64,000 nucleotides of DNA from Serratia inhibens (GCF_003591175.1 NZ_QYYG01000010.1:1-64000), one strand, 5' to 3'. Shown: positions 42,520 through 53,296, numbered from the stretch's first letter. The notes: generated by a model not told the origin, from the letters alone. Translations and numbers: made by a program.

Positions 42520-43374
42520 ATGATTATTATCGAAACCCTGCCTTTGCTGCGTCAGCAGATCCGCCGCTGGCGCCAGGACGGCAAACGCATCGCGTTGGTG
42601 CCGACCATGGGCAACCTGCACGAAGGCCATATGACGCTGGTTGATGAAGCCCGAGCGCGTGCCGATATCGTGGTGGTCAGCATTTTCGTGAATCCGATGC
42701 AGTTCGAACGCCCTGACGATCTGGCGCGCTACCCGCGCACCTTGCAGGAAGACAGCGAAAAACTGACCCGCCGCAACGTCGACCTGGTGTTCGCACCCGC
42801 GCCGGCCGATGTCTACCCACAGGGGCTGGAACAGCAAACCTATGTCGACGTGCCGGGCATTTCCACCATGCTGGAAGGCGCCAGCCGCCCTGGCCATTTC
42901 CGCGGCGTCTCCACCATCGTCAGCAAACTGTTCAATCTGGTGCAGCCGGATTTGGCCTGTTTTGGCGAGAAGGATTATCAACAACTGGCGCTGATCCGCA
43001 AAATGGTGGCGGACATGGGGTACGACATCGACATCGTCGGCGTGCCGACCGTGCGCGCTAAAGACGGCCTGGCGCTCAGCTCGCGCAACGGCTACCTGAC
43101 CGCAGAAGAGCGTAAAATCGCGCCTCAACTCAGCAAGATCATGAACGCATTGGCAGAACAACTCAGCAACGGCGAACGCCACGTAGACGATCTGCTGGAG
43201 CAAACCGCCGCGCACCTGCGCGCCGCCGGTTTCACCCCGGACGAACTGTTTATCCGTGACGCCGACAACCTGCAACCGCTGAGTGTTGAAAGCCAACGCG
43301 CGGTGGTGCTGATGGCCGCCTGGCTGGGCAAGGCGCGACTGATCGACAACCAGCAGGTTGATCTGACACTATAA
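42520..43374 (+). CDS. panC: Pantothenate synthetase
   Basis: A 284-residue ATP-dependent ligase joining pantoate and beta-alanine. It has the HIGH-like motif ([14 protein letters not shown]), the [12 protein letters not shown] segment, [16 protein letters not shown], and the KMSKS-like [14 protein letters not shown] at 42520 follows AGGAG by seven bases. Its beta-alanine comes from PanD encoded next. Confidence 0.97.
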   Translation: MIIIETLPLLRQQIRRWRQDGKRIALVPTMGNLHEGHMTLVDEARARADIVVVSIFVNPMQFERPDDLARYPRTLQEDSEKLTRRNVDLVFAPAPADVYPQGLEQQTYVDVPGISTMLEGASRPGHFRGVSTIVSKLFNLVQPDLACFGEKDYQQLALIRKMVADMGYDIDIVGVPTVRAKDGLALSSRNGYLTAEERKIAPQLSKIMNALAEQLSNGERHVDDLLEQTAAHLRAAGFTPDELFIRDADNLQPLSVESQRAVVLMAAWLGKARLIDNQQVDLTL

Positions 43375-43531
43375 GTTACTTTTTGTGCAATCGTCACCGT
43401 TGCAGCCCACCCGAAAGTAGACAAGGATGGCGTTATCGGTGACGATAAACACCGGATGGATGTTCAACCCCAATCGCCTGTATATACTCCAAATATGACA
43501 GATATAGGCGGATATTCAGTTAGGTAAAGTT

Positions 43532-43912
43532 ATGATACGTACTATGCTGCAAGGCAAGCTGCATCGGGTGAAAGTGACTCAGGCCGACTTGCACTATGAA
43601 GGCTCCTGCGCCATCGATCAGGATTTCCTGGAGGCCGCAGGCATTCTGGAATATGAAGCTATAGATATTTATAACGTTGATAACGGTCAGCGTTTCTCGA
43701 CCTACGCCATCGCCGCCGAACGCGGTTCGCACATCATTTCGGTCAACGGTGCGGCGGCGCGCTGCGCCTGCGTCGGCGACAAACTGATCATCTGCTCCTA
43801 CGTGCAGATGAGCGATGCCGATGCCCGCCAGCACCACCCGAAAGTCGCCTATTTCGAAGGTGACAACAACCTGCAACGCAAAGCGAAAGCCGTGCCGGTT
43901 CAGGTCGCCTGA
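43532..43912 (+). CDS. panD: Aspartate 1-decarboxylase precursor
   Basis: A 126-residue pyruvoyl-dependent enzyme. The self-cleavage site is Gly24-Ser25 in YEGSCAID; Ser25 becomes the pyruvoyl group of the alpha chain. It makes beta-alanine from aspartate. A 157-base gap after panC and a separate RBS suggest its own promoter in addition to read-through. Enteric PanD needs the maturation factor PanZ, which is not in this window. Confidence 0.97.
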   Translation: MIRTMLQGKLHRVKVTQADLHYEGSCAIDQDFLEAAGILEYEAIDIYNVDNGQRFSTYAIAAERGSHIISVNGAAARCACVGDKLIICSYVQMSDADARQHHPKVAYFEGDNNLQRKAKAVPVQVA

Positions 43913-43919
43913 AAGTAAA

Positions 43920-43944
43920 AACGGGCGCATTCGGCGCCCGTTTC
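43920..43944. terminator. Shared terminator between panD and yadE
   Basis: ACGGGCGC/GCGCCCGT stem with ATTCG-type loop, located between convergent genes. A-tract before and TTTCC after suggest bidirectional use. Confidence 0.75.
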
Positions 43945-43947
43945 CTG

Positions 43948-45228
43948 CTATTGCACCACCACAGTTCCCGGCTTGTTGGCTATTCTGTCCGCCATGGTCT
44001 GAATGGAATCGGTGCGCAAAATATACAACCGCTTCAGCGTATACGGATTATCCCCCGGCTTGACCTTACCCTGCACCGTGGTCACCGCCATATGGAAGCC
44101 GGCGTCTTTCGCCGCCTGTATTGCCCGCTGGTTGTAGCCGCCGAACGGATAGGACACGTACAATACATGCGGGTTAAACTGCGACAGCGCGCGGCGCGAG
44201 CGCTCAAAATCGAATTCGATATTATGCAGGGAACGGCTCAGCAGAATAGGCTGGCGGTTGCCGTCAGTACGGTGCAGGAAATGCGTGTGTGACTGTACGT
44301 CGAACACATCCTGGATCTGCTTGAGTTCTGAAATGCTCATAAACTGCAGCGAGTCCGGGTTCCATTTCTGCGGATGGCGTTTGATGCGCGAAGAAATAAT
44401 GAACGCCGTTGCGCGGAAGCCGTAGTCCTTCAACACCGGGTAAGCATAGCGATACACCGACTTCAACCCGTCATCAAAAGTCAGCACCACCGCCTTGCCC
44501 GGCAGGTTGATTTGGTTCTTCAGGTAAGCTTCCAACTGGTACAGGGAAATGGTGTCATAACCCGCCTGCTTCAGATAGGTCATCTGGTTACTGAACGCCA
44601 CGTCCGAAGTGGTGGTCGAGGTATGGCGGAAACGCTTGTTCTCTTCGTTTTTCAGCAAATGGTGGTAGGTCAGCACCGGAACGCCGGTATCAATCTCGCA
44701 GTCCAGCTCGCTGATATAACCCAGACGATCGCCAATATTGATCTCATACCAGGTGTTGTTCAGCCGATCCTTCAGTTTACCGATGATCGGGTAACGCAGG
44801 TTCTCTTCCAGCACGCCAAACACTTCGCTGGCGTTATCCGCTGCGGTATAGACGTTGATCGCCTTCTGAGTGATCAGATTCTGATTGGTCAGCGGCTTAT
44901 TCAGTTCACCGAGATCGTCTTGCACCTTGCGCGATTTTTTGAGGTTGCGCACATCGTCTTTATCGATAAAACCAATGCCGTGGCCAAACTTGAATTCGTA
45001 ATACTCCGCATCCGCCGGAAACACCTGAATCAACTGGCCCTGCTTCACTTCACCGACCGGGATCACATGTTCGCCAATCAGCGAATAAACCTCGCTGTCG
45101 CGTTGCGCTTCCATATATTCAGATTTAACAGCGCTGTCTTCCGACAACAAATTTGCCATCGTCGCCGGAGAGGCGAGCGACATCAGGATGCCGAGTAGCC
45201 CAGCCGCTATCTTGTGTGTAGACCGCAT
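43948..45228 (-). CDS. yadE: Exported polysaccharide deacetylase-like protein YadE
   Basis: A 426-residue protein with a cleavable signal peptide (about 1-25, ending ATMA-N). An N-terminal region with SH3-like repeats (about 40-175) precedes a NodB-type deacetylase domain. It has the [12 protein letters not shown] motif (metal Asp pair) and SHTHFLH (His ligands), and [10 protein letters not shown] as a later motif. E. coli YadE sits in the same place beside panD. Its substrate is unknown; a cell-wall or exopolysaccharide N-acetyl group is likely from family. Confidence 0.88.
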   Translation of the reverse strand: MRSTHKIAAGLLGILMSLASPATMANLLSEDSAVKSEYMEAQRDSEVYSLIGEHVIPVGEVKQGQLIQVFPADAEYYEFKFGHGIGFIDKDDVRNLKKSRKVQDDLGELNKPLTNQNLITQKAINVYTAADNASEVFGVLEENLRYPIIGKLKDRLNNTWYEINIGDRLGYISELDCEIDTGVPVLTYHHLLKNEENKRFRHTSTTTSDVAFSNQMTYLKQAGYDTISLYQLEAYLKNQINLPGKAVVLTFDDGLKSVYRYAYPVLKDYGFRATAFIISSRIKRHPQKWNPDSLQFMSISELKQIQDVFDVQSHTHFLHRTDGNRQPILLSRSLHNIEFDFERSRRALSQFNPHVLYVSYPFGGYNQRAIQAAKDAGFHMAVTTVQGKVKPGDNPYTLKRLYILRTDSIQTMADRIANKPGTVVVQ

Positions 45229-45253
45229 GGTTATGTTCTGCTTACGAGTGCGT

Positions 45254-45368
45254 AATACCCGTCGCCTTTCAAGTTGTTACCTGCACTCACCCCAGTGACT
45301 TACTAAAGTAAGCGCCTGAGGATGAGTAAGTTGGCCGCCTGGCTGCAACTTGAAATTCATAGGGTATA
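45254..45368. repeat. ERIC/IRU-type intergenic palindrome
   Basis: Core CACTCACCCCAGTGACTTAC followed by AAGTAAGCGCCTGAGGATGA, flanked by ends ATACCCGTCGCCTTTCAAG and CTTGAAATTCATAGGGTAT. It is about 115 bp long and lies between the convergent-side ends of yadE (start) and yadH (end), upstream of yadE. Confidence 0.85.
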
Positions 45369-45484
45369 TAACAAAATGGAGAAAGTGTGGAGCGTCAGCA
45401 TAGCACGATTTGAACATCGGGGAGAAAGGGGTTATGTGAGCAATTCTATTGATTTATGTGATGCGAGCTTCAAATAAATCAAAG

Positions 45485-45510
45485 CGCCCCCGAACGGCTG
45501 TCCGGGGGCG
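45485..45510 (-). terminator. yadGH terminator
   Basis: An 8-bp CGCCCCCG/CGGGGGCG stem with a loop of ten bases, nine bases after the yadH stop. On the minus strand the sequence after the stem is CTTTGATTTATTTG, moderately T-rich. Confidence 0.75.
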
Positions 45511-45518
45511 TCAGCGCC

Positions 45519-46289
45519 TCAGGTGCGCAGGCCGCGGCCACGCTCTATCAGGTACCAGGACAGCAGATAGAACACCAGGATAAACGCCACCAGCACCGCC
45601 ATGGTCAGCACCAGCGGCACATCACTGATGCCGAGGAAACCGTAGCGAAAGCCGCTGATCATATAGACGATCGGGTTCAGCTTGGATACCGCCTGCCAGA
45701 ACGGCGGCAGCAGCGTAAGCGAATAGAAAACCCCGCCCAGATAGGTCAACGGCGTCAGCACGAAAGTCGGGATCAGGCTGATGTCGTCAAAAGTGGTGGC
45801 GAACACCGCGTTGATCAGGCCCGCCAGCGAGAACAGGATTGCCGTCAGCAGCAGCGTGACCACAATCACCCACCAGGCATGCACCTGCAGCGGCACAAAG
45901 AACAGCGAGATCACCGTCACCAGCACGCCGACGCAAATACCGCGCGCCACGCCGCCGCCGACGTAACCGGCAATCACCACATGAGTCGGCACCGGCGCCA
46001 CCAGCAGCTCTTCGATATTGCGCTGGAACTTGGCGCTGAAGAACGACGATGCGACGTTGGCGTACGAGTTGGTGATCACCGCCATCATAATCAGGCCGGG
46101 AACGATAAACTGCATGTAATCAAAACCGTGCATATCACCAATGCGCGAACCAATCAGGTTGCCGAAAATGATGAAATACAGCGTCATGGTGATCACCGGC
46201 GGCACCAGGGTCTGGATCCAGATACGGGCAAAGCGGTTGATCTCTTTGGCCCAGATACTCTGTAAAGCCACCCAATACAAACGCGTCAT
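45519..46289 (-). CDS. yadH: ABC transporter permease YadH
   Basis: A 256-residue ABC-2 type permease with six hydrophobic segments. It contains the family signature TYLGGVFYSLTLLPPFWQAVSKLNPIVYMISGFRYG. Length equals E. coli YadH. Works with YadG (4-bp gene overlap). Substrate unknown; the family includes exporters of drugs, lipids and polysaccharides. Confidence 0.92.
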   Translation of the reverse strand: MTRLYWVALQSIWAKEINRFARIWIQTLVPPVITMTLYFIIFGNLIGSRIGDMHGFDYMQFIVPGLIMMAVITNSYANVASSFFSAKFQRNIEELLVAPVPTHVVIAGYVGGGVARGICVGVLVTVISLFFVPLQVHAWWVIVVTLLLTAILFSLAGLINAVFATTFDDISLIPTFVLTPLTYLGGVFYSLTLLPPFWQAVSKLNPIVYMISGFRYGFLGISDVPLVLTMAVLVAFILVFYLLSWYLIERGRGLRT

Positions 46290-47209
46290 GCTTTTTCTCC
46301 ATTACCGTTAACCAGGGTGACAAACAGCTCTTCCAGCCGGTTAGCCTTGTTACGCATGCTCAATACCTGCACCCCTTGCGCGCTGAGCTGAGCAAACAAG
46401 CCGTTCAGGCCCTGCTCGCGCATCACTTCCACTTCCAGCGTTGAGGTATCCGTCAGGCGGTTGCGATAGCCATCCAGCTTCGGCAAGGGGCTTTTGGCCG
46501 CCAGATCGAGGATAAAGGTTTCGGACTTCAGCTTGGCCAACAACCCTTTCATTGAGGTGTTTTCCACCAGTTCCCCGTTCTGGATGATGCCGATATTGCG
46601 GCACAGCATTTCCGCCTCTTCCAGATAGTGGGTCGTGAGAATAATGGTAGTGCCTTGAGCGTTCAGCTCTTTCAGGAAGCCCCACATGGAGCGGCGCAGT
46701 TCGATATCCACCCCAGCGGTCGGCTCATCGAGGATCAGCAGCTTTGGCTGGTGCATCAAGGCGCGGGCGATCATCAGACGGCGTTTCATGCCGCCGGACA
46801 ACATGCGGGCGCGTTCATCGCGCTTGCCCCACAGATCCAACTGGGTCAGGTATTTTTCCGCACGCGCCAGCGCTTCACGCCGGGTTACGCCGTAGTAACC
46901 CGCCTGATTGACCACAATCTGCATGACGGTTTCGAACGGGTTAAAGTTGAATTCTTGCGGCACCAGCCCGAGTTGGCGCTTGGCGTTAACGATATCTTTA
47001 TCGATGTCGTAGCCGAACACCCGCACGCTGCCGGCCGTTTTGTTAACCAGCGAGCTGATAATACCGATGGTGGTGGATTTACCGGCACCGTTCGGCCCCA
47101 GCAGGGCATAAAAATCCCCCGCTTCGACGTTAAGATCGATCCCGCGCAATGCCTTGACGCCACCCGCGTAGGTCTTGGTCAACTGCGCTAATTCCAGTGC
47201 ATAATTCAT
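46286..47209 (-). CDS. yadG: ABC transporter ATP-binding protein YadG
   Basis: A 307-residue ABC ATPase. Walker A is GPNGAGKST (about 38-46), the signature is LSGGMKRR, Walker B is LLILDEPTAGVD, and the H-loop is TTHYLEEAE. The C-terminal extension (about 230-307) resembles that of the DrrA/CcmA-like exporter ATPases. It is divergent from can, with about 190 bases between the starts. Transport function is inferred; no substrate is known. Confidence 0.92.
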   Translation of the reverse strand: MNYALELAQLTKTYAGGVKALRGIDLNVEAGDFYALLGPNGAGKSTTIGIISSLVNKTAGSVRVFGYDIDKDIVNAKRQLGLVPQEFNFNPFETVMQIVVNQAGYYGVTRREALARAEKYLTQLDLWGKRDERARMLSGGMKRRLMIARALMHQPKLLILDEPTAGVDIELRRSMWGFLKELNAQGTTIILTTHYLEEAEMLCRNIGIIQNGELVENTSMKGLLAKLKSETFILDLAAKSPLPKLDGYRNRLTDTSTLEVEVMREQGLNGLFAQLSAQGVQVLSMRNKANRLEELFVTLVNGNGEKA

Positions 47210-47398
47210 AAGTTAGAAAGTACCTTGTGACGATGAGTATGCTGCTGCGTATTGTAATAAAGAGGATCTTATCATCAGCAGCGATTTCACTGAGGCGAAT
47301 CCGTGCGGAAAAAAGCGTGACTGTTCCGATTTCCAAATTGTGACGCTTGTCCTATATTAGCCCAACGCAATCTGTTTGTTACAGGCCTATAACCCTCC

Positions 47399-48052
47399 AT
47401 GAAAGAAATCGAAACGCTTATCGCCAACAACAAAGCCTGGTCGGCCAATATCAACCAGGAAGATCCAGACTTTTTTGAACGTTTATCCCAGGCGCAAAAG
47501 CCCCGCTTTTTATGGATTGGTTGCTCAGACAGCCGCGTCCCTGCAGAAAGACTGACCGGGTTGGAACCTGGCGAACTCTTTGTCCATCGCAATGTGGCAA
47601 ACCTGGTGGTTCACACCGATCTTAACTGCCTGTCTGTGGTGCAGTATGCGGTGGATGTGCTGGAAGTTGAACATATCATCATCTGCGGCCATCTGGGTTG
47701 CGGCGGCGTAGAGGCCGCGGTCGAGAACCCGGAACTGGGGCTGATCAACAACTGGCTGCTGCATATCCGCGACCTGTGGTACAAGCACAGTTCACTGCTG
47801 GGTGAACTGGATCCGGAACAGCGTCTCGACGTACTGTGTGAAATCAACGTGATCGAGCAGGTCTACAACCTGGGCCACTCCACCATCATGCAGTCGGCCT
47901 GGAAACGCGGCCAGAAAGTGACGATCCACGGTTGGGTTTACGGGATTCAGGACGGACGCCTGCGCGATCTGGAAGTGGCTGCCACCAGCCGCGAGAGCCT
48001 GGAAATGGGGTATCGCAAGGCAATGGCCAAACTGCAGCAGGACAACGCATAA
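47399..48052 (+). CDS. can: Beta-class carbonic anhydrase
   Basis: A 217-residue beta-carbonic anhydrase with all zinc-site residues: Cys42 and Asp44 ([10 protein letters not shown]), His98 and Cys101 (CGHLGCGG). It interconverts CO2 and bicarbonate in the cytosol and is needed for growth in air in E. coli. Length and location next to hpt and yadG match E. coli Can (YadF). Confidence 0.97.
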   Translation: MKEIETLIANNKAWSANINQEDPDFFERLSQAQKPRFLWIGCSDSRVPAERLTGLEPGELFVHRNVANLVVHTDLNCLSVVQYAVDVLEVEHIIICGHLGCGGVEAAVENPELGLINNWLLHIRDLWYKHSSLLGELDPEQRLDVLCEINVIEQVYNLGHSTIMQSAWKRGQKVTIHGWVYGIQDGRLRDLEVAATSRESLEMGYRKAMAKLQQDNA

Positions 48053-48077
48053 AAGCCTGGAAGTTTATCCAGCTTTA
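48052..48077 (+). terminator. can terminator
   Basis: AAAGCCTGGA / TCCAGCTTT stem-loop directly after the can stop codon. A second, GC-rich stem (GGGCGCGG/CCGCGCCC, 48081-48102) follows and probably serves the convergent hpt gene. Confidence 0.7.
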
Positions 48078-48111
48078 GGTGTGGGCGCGGGCAAAGCCGC
48101 GCCCCTGCCGA

Positions 48112-48648
48112 TTACTCGTCCAGCAGCACCACTTTGCCAACGTACGGCAAATGACGATAACGCTGAGCGTAGTCAATACCATAGCCCACCACAAACTCGT
48201 CCGGGATCGAGAAACCGACGAACTCCACCGGCACTTCCACCTCGCGGCGCTCAGGCTTGTCCAGCAAGGTACAGATCGCCAGAGATTTCGGCCCGCGCAG
48301 CGCCAAAATTTCGCGCACTTTATTCAGCGTGTTGCCGGAATCAATGATGTCTTCCACGATCAGCACGTCCTTGCCGCGGATATCCTCATCGAGATCCTTG
48401 AGGATTTTCACGTCGCGGGTGGTGGACATACCGCTGCCGTAGCTTGAGGCGGTCATAAAGTCGACTTCGTGCGGCACTTCAATCGTGCGGCACAGATCGG
48501 CCATGAACATGAAGGAACCGCGCAGCAGCCCGACCAACACCATATCACTGCCGCTATCGCGGTAATGTTCGGTGATTTGACGGCCAAGTTCGGCGATACG
48601 GGTCTTAACTTCCTGCTCGGAAATCATTACGTCTACAGTGTGTTTCAT
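48112..48648 (-). CDS. hpt: Hypoxanthine phosphoribosyltransferase
   Basis: A 178-residue purine salvage enzyme. The PRPP-binding motif [13 protein letters not shown] is present, along with the [11 protein letters not shown] and [14 protein letters not shown] segments. It converts hypoxanthine (and guanine weakly) with PRPP to the nucleotide. Same length as the E. coli enzyme. In E. coli gcd lies between hpt and cueO; here only 87 bases separate the hpt start from the cueO stop. Confidence 0.96.
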   Translation of the reverse strand: MKHTVDVMISEQEVKTRIAELGRQITEHYRDSGSDMVLVGLLRGSFMFMADLCRTIEVPHEVDFMTASSYGSGMSTTRDVKILKDLDEDIRGKDVLIVEDIIDSGNTLNKVREILALRGPKSLAICTLLDKPERREVEVPVEFVGFSIPDEFVVGYGIDYAQRYRHLPYVGKVVLLDE

Positions 48649-48735
48649 AGGTTTCAGGTCAGTTGCCGGAAGAAGGGCGCAGAGTTTAGCATAGCCTGAC
48701 GCCGGTGGCGACGCGAGTGCGCCGCCACTTCTTCT

Positions 48736-50370
48736 CTAGTCGCTTACCGTAAAGCCCAGCATCATGCCGGTATCCTCATGCTCCAGCAGGTGACAATGTG
48801 CCATATAGGCATGTTCACTGTTAGCCGGATGATCAAAACGCACCAGCACTTCGCTGCGCCAACCCTCGACCCGCACCGTGTCTTTCCAGCCACTGCGATG
48901 AGCCGCCGGCGGCTGGCCGTTCTCCGACAGGATGCGGAACTGGGTGCCGTGAATATGGAACGGGTGCAGCATCATGTCGCCTTCGCCGGAAAGGGTCCAT
49001 TTCTCGTACTTGCCGCGTTTGGCCTCGAACGCCGGCTTGGTCATATCAAAGGCTTTGCCGTTGATCTTATTGCCGTGGCTGAAATCGAAAGGCTTGGCAC
49101 CATGATCCATGCCCTTCATGTTGCCGTGATCCATACCTTTCATGCCGCCATGATCCATGTCCGGCATCTTGCCATGATCCATGCCGGCCATGTCGCCATC
49201 GCTCTTGCCCATGGAGCCATGATCCATACTCATCCCGGCCATCGCCTGATGACCATAACGATCCATCAATGCCTGCATGCCCAGCTTGTCCAACTGCGGA
49301 TCCATCATCAGTTGCAGCCAGCGCTCCTGAATGCCGGCCATCGGCGGCAGTACCGGCAGTTTCACCAGGCTGTCCGGCATCGTCTTGATACCCTGCGCCA
49401 GCGAAGGCTGAATGCGCAACACCGGCAACGGCTGGTCGAACGGTGCCAACGTCATGCCCATTTGTTTGACCGGCAACGTGACGATGTCGAACGGTTTGCC
49501 ATCCGAGGCATCCACCAGCACTTCAAAGCGCTCGCCCATCAGCATTGGCAATTCGGCCAGCTTCACCGGTTCGGCCAGGAAGCCGCCGTCACTGGCAATA
49601 ACGTATAACGGGCGGTTATCGCTGGCCGCCAGGTTCAGCGACCGTGCATTACAGCCGTTGAGAAAACGCAGCCGTAGCCAGCCGCGTGGCGCGACGTGTT
49701 GCGGGTATTGGGCACCGTTGGTGAACATACGGTCGCCGAACCAGCCAACCGCAGCGCTCATCACATCCAGTTGGTATTCAATTTGTGCGTCTTTACCCAA
49801 GCGTTTGTCCTGCAGGATCACCGGAATATCATCCTGCCCCCAGGTCTTAGGCAGCGGCAGTTTACCGCTCTCGTCGTCTTCCAGCAGAACCAGCCCCGCC
49901 AACCCCATCATCACCTGATGCCCGGTTTTACCGTGGGTATGCGGGTGGAACCAACAGGTAGCTGCGGGCTGTTCGACAGTGAAACTCACTCTGCGCGTGC
50001 TACCCGGCTGAATCAGCGCTTGCGGGCCACCATCGACATCACCGGGAATTTCCAAACCGTGCCAATGGACGGTGCTGGCTTCCGGCAAGCCGTTTTTGAT
50101 ATCGACCGTCACCGGCTTGCCGCGCTGCAGCCGCACCGCAGGCCCCAGCAGCGCCCCATTGATGCCCCAGGTTCGGGTGGTTTTGCCCGGCAGCCAGTTC
50201 ATTGCACCGGTTTGCAGCGCCAGCGCGATTCTTCCCTGCGCGTCCGGCGTCAACAGTGGCGGGATCGGTAAGGCCGGCAACTCAGCCGCCCACACGCCTC
50301 GGCTCCACAGCGGTAAGGTGCTTGCTGCGCCCAGCGCAGCGGTCAGTTTGATAAAATCACGACGTAACAT
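48736..50370 (-). CDS. cueO: Multicopper oxidase CueO
   Basis: A 544-residue periplasmic laccase-like oxidase. A Tat signal ([16 protein letters not shown]) gives the start at 50370 rather than the longer frame. Copper ligand motifs are [19 protein letters not shown] and [12 protein letters not shown], covering the type 1, 2 and 3 sites. A Met/His-rich insert (about 345-420) holds six or more MDHG/MxGM repeats, the Cu(I)-binding region of CueO. It oxidises Cu(I) and protects the periplasm. A CueR-type promoter lies upstream (50510-50540) with an ERIC-like element in the leader. Confidence 0.95.
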   Translation of the reverse strand: MLRRDFIKLTAALGAASTLPLWSRGVWAAELPALPIPPLLTPDAQGRIALALQTGAMNWLPGKTTRTWGINGALLGPAVRLQRGKPVTVDIKNGLPEASTVHWHGLEIPGDVDGGPQALIQPGSTRRVSFTVEQPAATCWFHPHTHGKTGHQVMMGLAGLVLLEDDESGKLPLPKTWGQDDIPVILQDKRLGKDAQIEYQLDVMSAAVGWFGDRMFTNGAQYPQHVAPRGWLRLRFLNGCNARSLNLAASDNRPLYVIASDGGFLAEPVKLAELPMLMGERFEVLVDASDGKPFDIVTLPVKQMGMTLAPFDQPLPVLRIQPSLAQGIKTMPDSLVKLPVLPPMAGIQERWLQLMMDPQLDKLGMQALMDRYGHQAMAGMSMDHGSMGKSDGDMAGMDHGKMPDMDHGGMKGMDHGNMKGMDHGAKPFDFSHGNKINGKAFDMTKPAFEAKRGKYEKWTLSGEGDMMLHPFHIHGTQFRILSENGQPPAAHRSGWKDTVRVEGWRSEVLVRFDHPANSEHAYMAHCHLLEHEDTGMMLGFTVSD

Positions 50371-50397
50371 CGCTGACTCCCTTTTCTCAGTGAGATG

Positions 50398-50494
50398 TAC
50401 CCTATGGCTTTCAAGTTCCAGCTCGCTCATCCCCAGCTATGGTAGGGGCGCTAATACGGACAACGACGCTGCGGCTTGCAAGACGACGGGTATG
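50398..50494. repeat. Degenerate ERIC-like element in the cueO leader
   Basis: Ends ACCCTATGGCTTTCAAG and CTTGCAAGACGACGGGTAT match the termini of the other ERIC-like elements, but the centre (CTCATCCCCAGCTATGG...) is shortened and rearranged. It is between the CueR-type promoter and the cueO start, so it is part of the transcript. Confidence 0.6.
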
Positions 50495-50509
50495 ACTTAC
50501 ATGCCAGAC

Positions 50510-50540
50510 AGCCTAAACCCTCCCCTTAGCGGAAGGTCAA
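50510..50540 (-). promoter_or_regulatory. CueR-type (MerR-family) promoter of cueO
   Basis: Minus strand: -35 TTGACC (50535-50540) and -10 TAGGCT (50510-50515) are separated by an overlong 19-bp spacer. Inside it lies the inverted repeat ACCTTCC-N7-GGAGGGT (50517-50537). Spacer length and dyad are those of Cu(I)-responsive CueR promoters such as copA and cueO. Confidence 0.85.
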
Positions 50541-50637
50541 GCCTTTGCTACCGGTTATGTTATCCGCCAGTAATAAAATTTGGTGCCTTTACAGGCAAGT
50601 GTGATAACGTCTGCTGACAACAAACAGGTCTATTTTC

Positions 50638-50988
50638 ATGATGAAAAAAACAACGTTATTGGTGCTGTTGCTCGCCATGCTGGGGTTCTCCAACGCCAGT
50701 CTGGCGCTGAATGAGTCTGAGGCGGAAGATCTGGCCGATCTGACGGCGGTATTTGTTTACCTGAAAAACGATTGCGGCTACAACGACTTGCCCAATGCGC
50801 AAATCAAACGCGCCATCGTTTACTTTGCCCAGCAAAACCGTTGGGATTTGAGCAACTATAATAGCTACAACATGAAGGCGCTGGGTGAAGACAGTTATCG
50901 CGATCTCAGTGGCATCGCCATCCCTACCCCCAACAAATGCAAATCTCTGGCGCGCGACTCGCTGAGCCTGCTGGCGTACGCCAACTAA
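50638..50988 (+). CDS. yacC: Small secreted protein YacC (PulS/OutS-like)
   Basis: A 116-residue protein with a signal peptide (MMKKTTLLVLLLAMLGFSNASLA, cleavage after about residue 23). The mature part has two Cys (in NDCGYNDLP and NKCKSLA) able to form a disulfide. The sequence DLTAVFVYLKNDCGY and ALGEDSYRDLSGI matches E. coli YacC in the same position. The wider family resembles pilotin-like proteins such as OutS, but no secretin gene is nearby. Function unknown. Start at either of two adjacent ATGs. Confidence 0.88.
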   Translation: MMKKTTLLVLLLAMLGFSNASLALNESEAEDLADLTAVFVYLKNDCGYNDLPNAQIKRAIVYFAQQNRWDLSNYNSYNMKALGEDSYRDLSGIAIPTPNKCKSLARDSLSLLAYAN

Positions 50989-51099
50989 TCCCTCCCGCCT
51001 TCCGCTACCTCTGTTTGAAATTCAGCCGTGCATCATCAGGCAGAGTTAGCTATGATGTTGCGCCAATTTTTCATGGCCGTTATTACGGAGTTCCCGCAC

Positions 51100-51963
51100 A
51101 TGACCCAGAAAGAAATTTGGTATGAAACGCTGCATGCCAACTTCGGCCAGTACTTCTCGGTAGAGAATGTGCTGTACCGCGAGAAGACCGAGCATCAGGA
51201 TTTGGTGATTTTTGAAAACCCGGTGCTGGGGCGCGTGATGGCGCTCGACGGCGTGGTGCAAACCACCGAGCGCGATGAGTTCATCTATCACGAAATGATG
51301 ACCCATGTTCCATTGCTGGCACATGGCCAGGTGAAGAAGGTATTGATCATCGGCGGCGGCGACGGTGGCATGCTGCGCGAAGTCAGCCGCCATCGGGGCG
51401 TAGAGCAGATCACCATGGTCGAGATCGACGCCGGGGTGGTGGAATTCTGCCGCCAGTACCTGCCGAACCATAATGCCGGTTCCTACGACGACCCGCGCTT
51501 CAAGCTGGTGATCGACGACGGCGTCAACTTCGTCAATCAGACCGATGAAAAATTCGATGTGATTATCTCGGACTGTACCGATCCCATCGGCCCCGGCGAA
51601 AGCCTGTTCACCTCGGCGTTCTACGAAGGCTGCGCACGCTGCCTGAACGAGGGCGGCATTTTTGTCGCGCAGAACGGCGTCTGTTTCCTGCAACAAGACG
51701 AAGCGGTCAACAGCCACACCAAATTAAGCCAGTATTTCAACGACGTCAGCTTCTATCAGGCGGCGATCCCGACCTATTACGGCGGCATCATGACCTTCGC
51801 CTGGGCGAGCCAAAACCCGGCGCTGCGTCAGCTCGATTTATCCGCCCTGCAACATCGCTTTAATCAAAGCGGCCTAAACTGCCGTTATTACAACCCGGCG
51901 ATCCACGCGGGCAGCTTTGCCCTGCCACAGTATTTGCTCAACGCACTGAACGTTACACGTTAA
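51100..51963 (+). CDS. speE: Spermidine synthase
   Basis: A 287-residue aminopropyltransferase. The cofactor motif is [16 protein letters not shown], the catalytic acid region [15 protein letters not shown], and the N-terminal HEMMTHVP. It transfers the aminopropyl group from decarboxylated AdoMet to putrescine. The ATG at 51100 (GGAG nine bases upstream) gives the E. coli-like start [12 protein letters not shown]; an upstream frame from 51028 is spurious. It is followed after 26 bases by speD, which provides the donor. Confidence 0.97.
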   Translation: MTQKEIWYETLHANFGQYFSVENVLYREKTEHQDLVIFENPVLGRVMALDGVVQTTERDEFIYHEMMTHVPLLAHGQVKKVLIIGGGDGGMLREVSRHRGVEQITMVEIDAGVVEFCRQYLPNHNAGSYDDPRFKLVIDDGVNFVNQTDEKFDVIISDCTDPIGPGESLFTSAFYEGCARCLNEGGIFVAQNGVCFLQQDEAVNSHTKLSQYFNDVSFYQAAIPTYYGGIMTFAWASQNPALRQLDLSALQHRFNQSGLNCRYYNPAIHAGSFALPQYLLNALNVTR

Positions 51964-51989
51964 GCGAGAAGATAAGGAGGTGAACCAAA

Positions 51990-52784
51990 TTGCAAAAGCT
52001 AAAACTGCACGGCTTCAACAACCTGACCAAGAGCCTGAGCTTTTGTATTTACGATATTTGTTACGCCAAAACCGCGGATGACCGCGATGGCTATATCGCC
52101 TACATTGACGAGCAATACAATGCCAACCGCCTGACCGAGATCCTGAGTGAGACCTGCTCGATCATTGGCGCAAATATTCTGAACGTCGCACGTCAGGACT
52201 ATGAGCCTCAGGGTGCCAGCGTAACCATTCTGGTCAGCGAAGAGCCGGTCGACCCGAAAGATGTCGATACGTCGGAGCAGCCTGGTCCACTGTCGAAGAC
52301 GGTGGTTGCACACCTGGACAAGAGCCACATCTGCGTTCATACCTATCCGGAAAGCCACCCAGAAGGCGGGCTGTGCACCTTCCGCGCCGATATTGAAGTG
52401 TCGACCTGCGGCGTGATTTCACCGCTGAAAGCGCTGAATTACCTGATCCACCAGTTGGAATCTGACATCGTCACCATGGATTACCGTGTGCGTGGCTTTA
52501 CACGCGACGTAAATGGCGTGAAGCATTACATCGATCATGAGATCAACTCGATCCAGAACTTTATGTCTGATGACATGAAGGCGCTATACCACATGATGGA
52601 CGTCAACGTTTACCAGGAGAACATCTTCCATACCAAGATGCTGCTGAAGGATTTCGATCTGAAGCACTACCTGTTTAACGCCAAGCCGGAAGCCCTGAGC
52701 GAGGCCGAGCGTAAAGAGATTACCGATCTGCTGTGGAAGGAGATGCAGGAAATCTATTACGGCCGCAATATTCCGCACTTGTGA
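51990..52784 (+). CDS. speD: S-adenosylmethionine decarboxylase proenzyme, TTG start
   Basis: A 264-residue pyruvoyl enzyme. The self-processing site is Lys111-Ser112 in [20 protein letters not shown]. It decarboxylates AdoMet to the aminopropyl donor for SpeE. The start is TTG at 51990, nine bases after AAGGAGG. The E. coli gene starts with TTG too, and the N-terminus then reads [17 protein letters not shown] as in the family. Operon with speE. Confidence 0.97.
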   Translation: MQKLKLHGFNNLTKSLSFCIYDICYAKTADDRDGYIAYIDEQYNANRLTEILSETCSIIGANILNVARQDYEPQGASVTILVSEEPVDPKDVDTSEQPGPLSKTVVAHLDKSHICVHTYPESHPEGGLCTFRADIEVSTCGVISPLKALNYLIHQLESDIVTMDYRVRGFTRDVNGVKHYIDHEINSIQNFMSDDMKALYHMMDVNVYQENIFHTKMLLKDFDLKHYLFNAKPEALSEAERKEITDLLWKEMQEIYYGRNIPHL

Positions 52785-52789
52785 TGTGT

Positions 52790-52814
52790 AAAGGGTGCGG
52801 CACGCCGCGCCCTT
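52790..52814. terminator. Shared terminator between speD and yacL
   Basis: AAGGGTGCGGC/GCCGCGCCCTT stem between convergent genes. T-tract is short, so strength is uncertain. Confidence 0.65.
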
Positions 52815-52818
52815 AGGT

Positions 52819-53181
52819 TCAGTATTTGAGCATGAAAGAACGGTAGGCCTTCAGCACCGCCAGGAAGTCTTCGACACCGCAGAACGAGAGGCTTTCTTCA
52901 TCATAATAATTCATCCCCTCCTCCATCTCGTCGCCTTCAAACGCCAATAGATTGGCGCGGATCATCACCTCTTCACCGTCCATCAGCAACGTATATTCGT
53001 GACCCTCCAGCTGCCATTGACGCTCGCTGCCTTTGACTTCCGCCGCCCCGGCTTCTATCCGGTCCAGCAGATTGAAGTCGCCTTTGACTTCCTCATTGAT
53101 CCAATGGCCAATAGCTTCATGCCCCATCGAAAATCTGACCACCACCTGACCGGTCACGTCACGCAGAAATTCGTAATCCAT
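52819..53181 (-). CDS. yacL: Conserved protein YacL (UPF0231)
   Basis: A 120-residue acidic soluble protein, same length as E. coli YacL and in the same position between speD and acnB. Shared pattern: [10 protein letters not shown], GSERxWQ-x2[37 protein letters not shown]. No catalytic motif is visible and function is unknown. Confidence 0.92.
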   Translation of the reverse strand: MDYEFLRDVTGQVVVRFSMGHEAIGHWINEEVKGDFNLLDRIEAGAAEVKGSERQWQLEGHEYTLLMDGEEVMIRANLLAFEGDEMEEGMNYYDEESLSFCGVEDFLAVLKAYRSFMLKY

Positions 53182-53272
53182 AGCACGCCCTCCTGAGCCT
53201 TTTTCTTAGTGTAAACATTAATTCATGACTAACTCAGCGAGCGCTCGCAAAGTTGGCAACTGAGCAAAATAA

Positions 53273-53296
53273 AACGGGAGGCCAAGGCCTCCCGTT
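53273..53296 (-). terminator. acnB terminator
   Basis: A perfect 11-bp stem AACGGGAGGCC/GGCCTCCCGTT is followed on the minus strand by TTTTATTTTG. It lies 24 bases after the acnB stop. Confidence 0.92.

Noticed and set aside
49080-49230. Short tandem repeats in cueO considered as a minisatellite or CRISPR-like array
   Set aside because: They encode the in-frame Met-Asp-His-Gly repeats of the copper-binding insert of CueO; no regular repeat/spacer structure.
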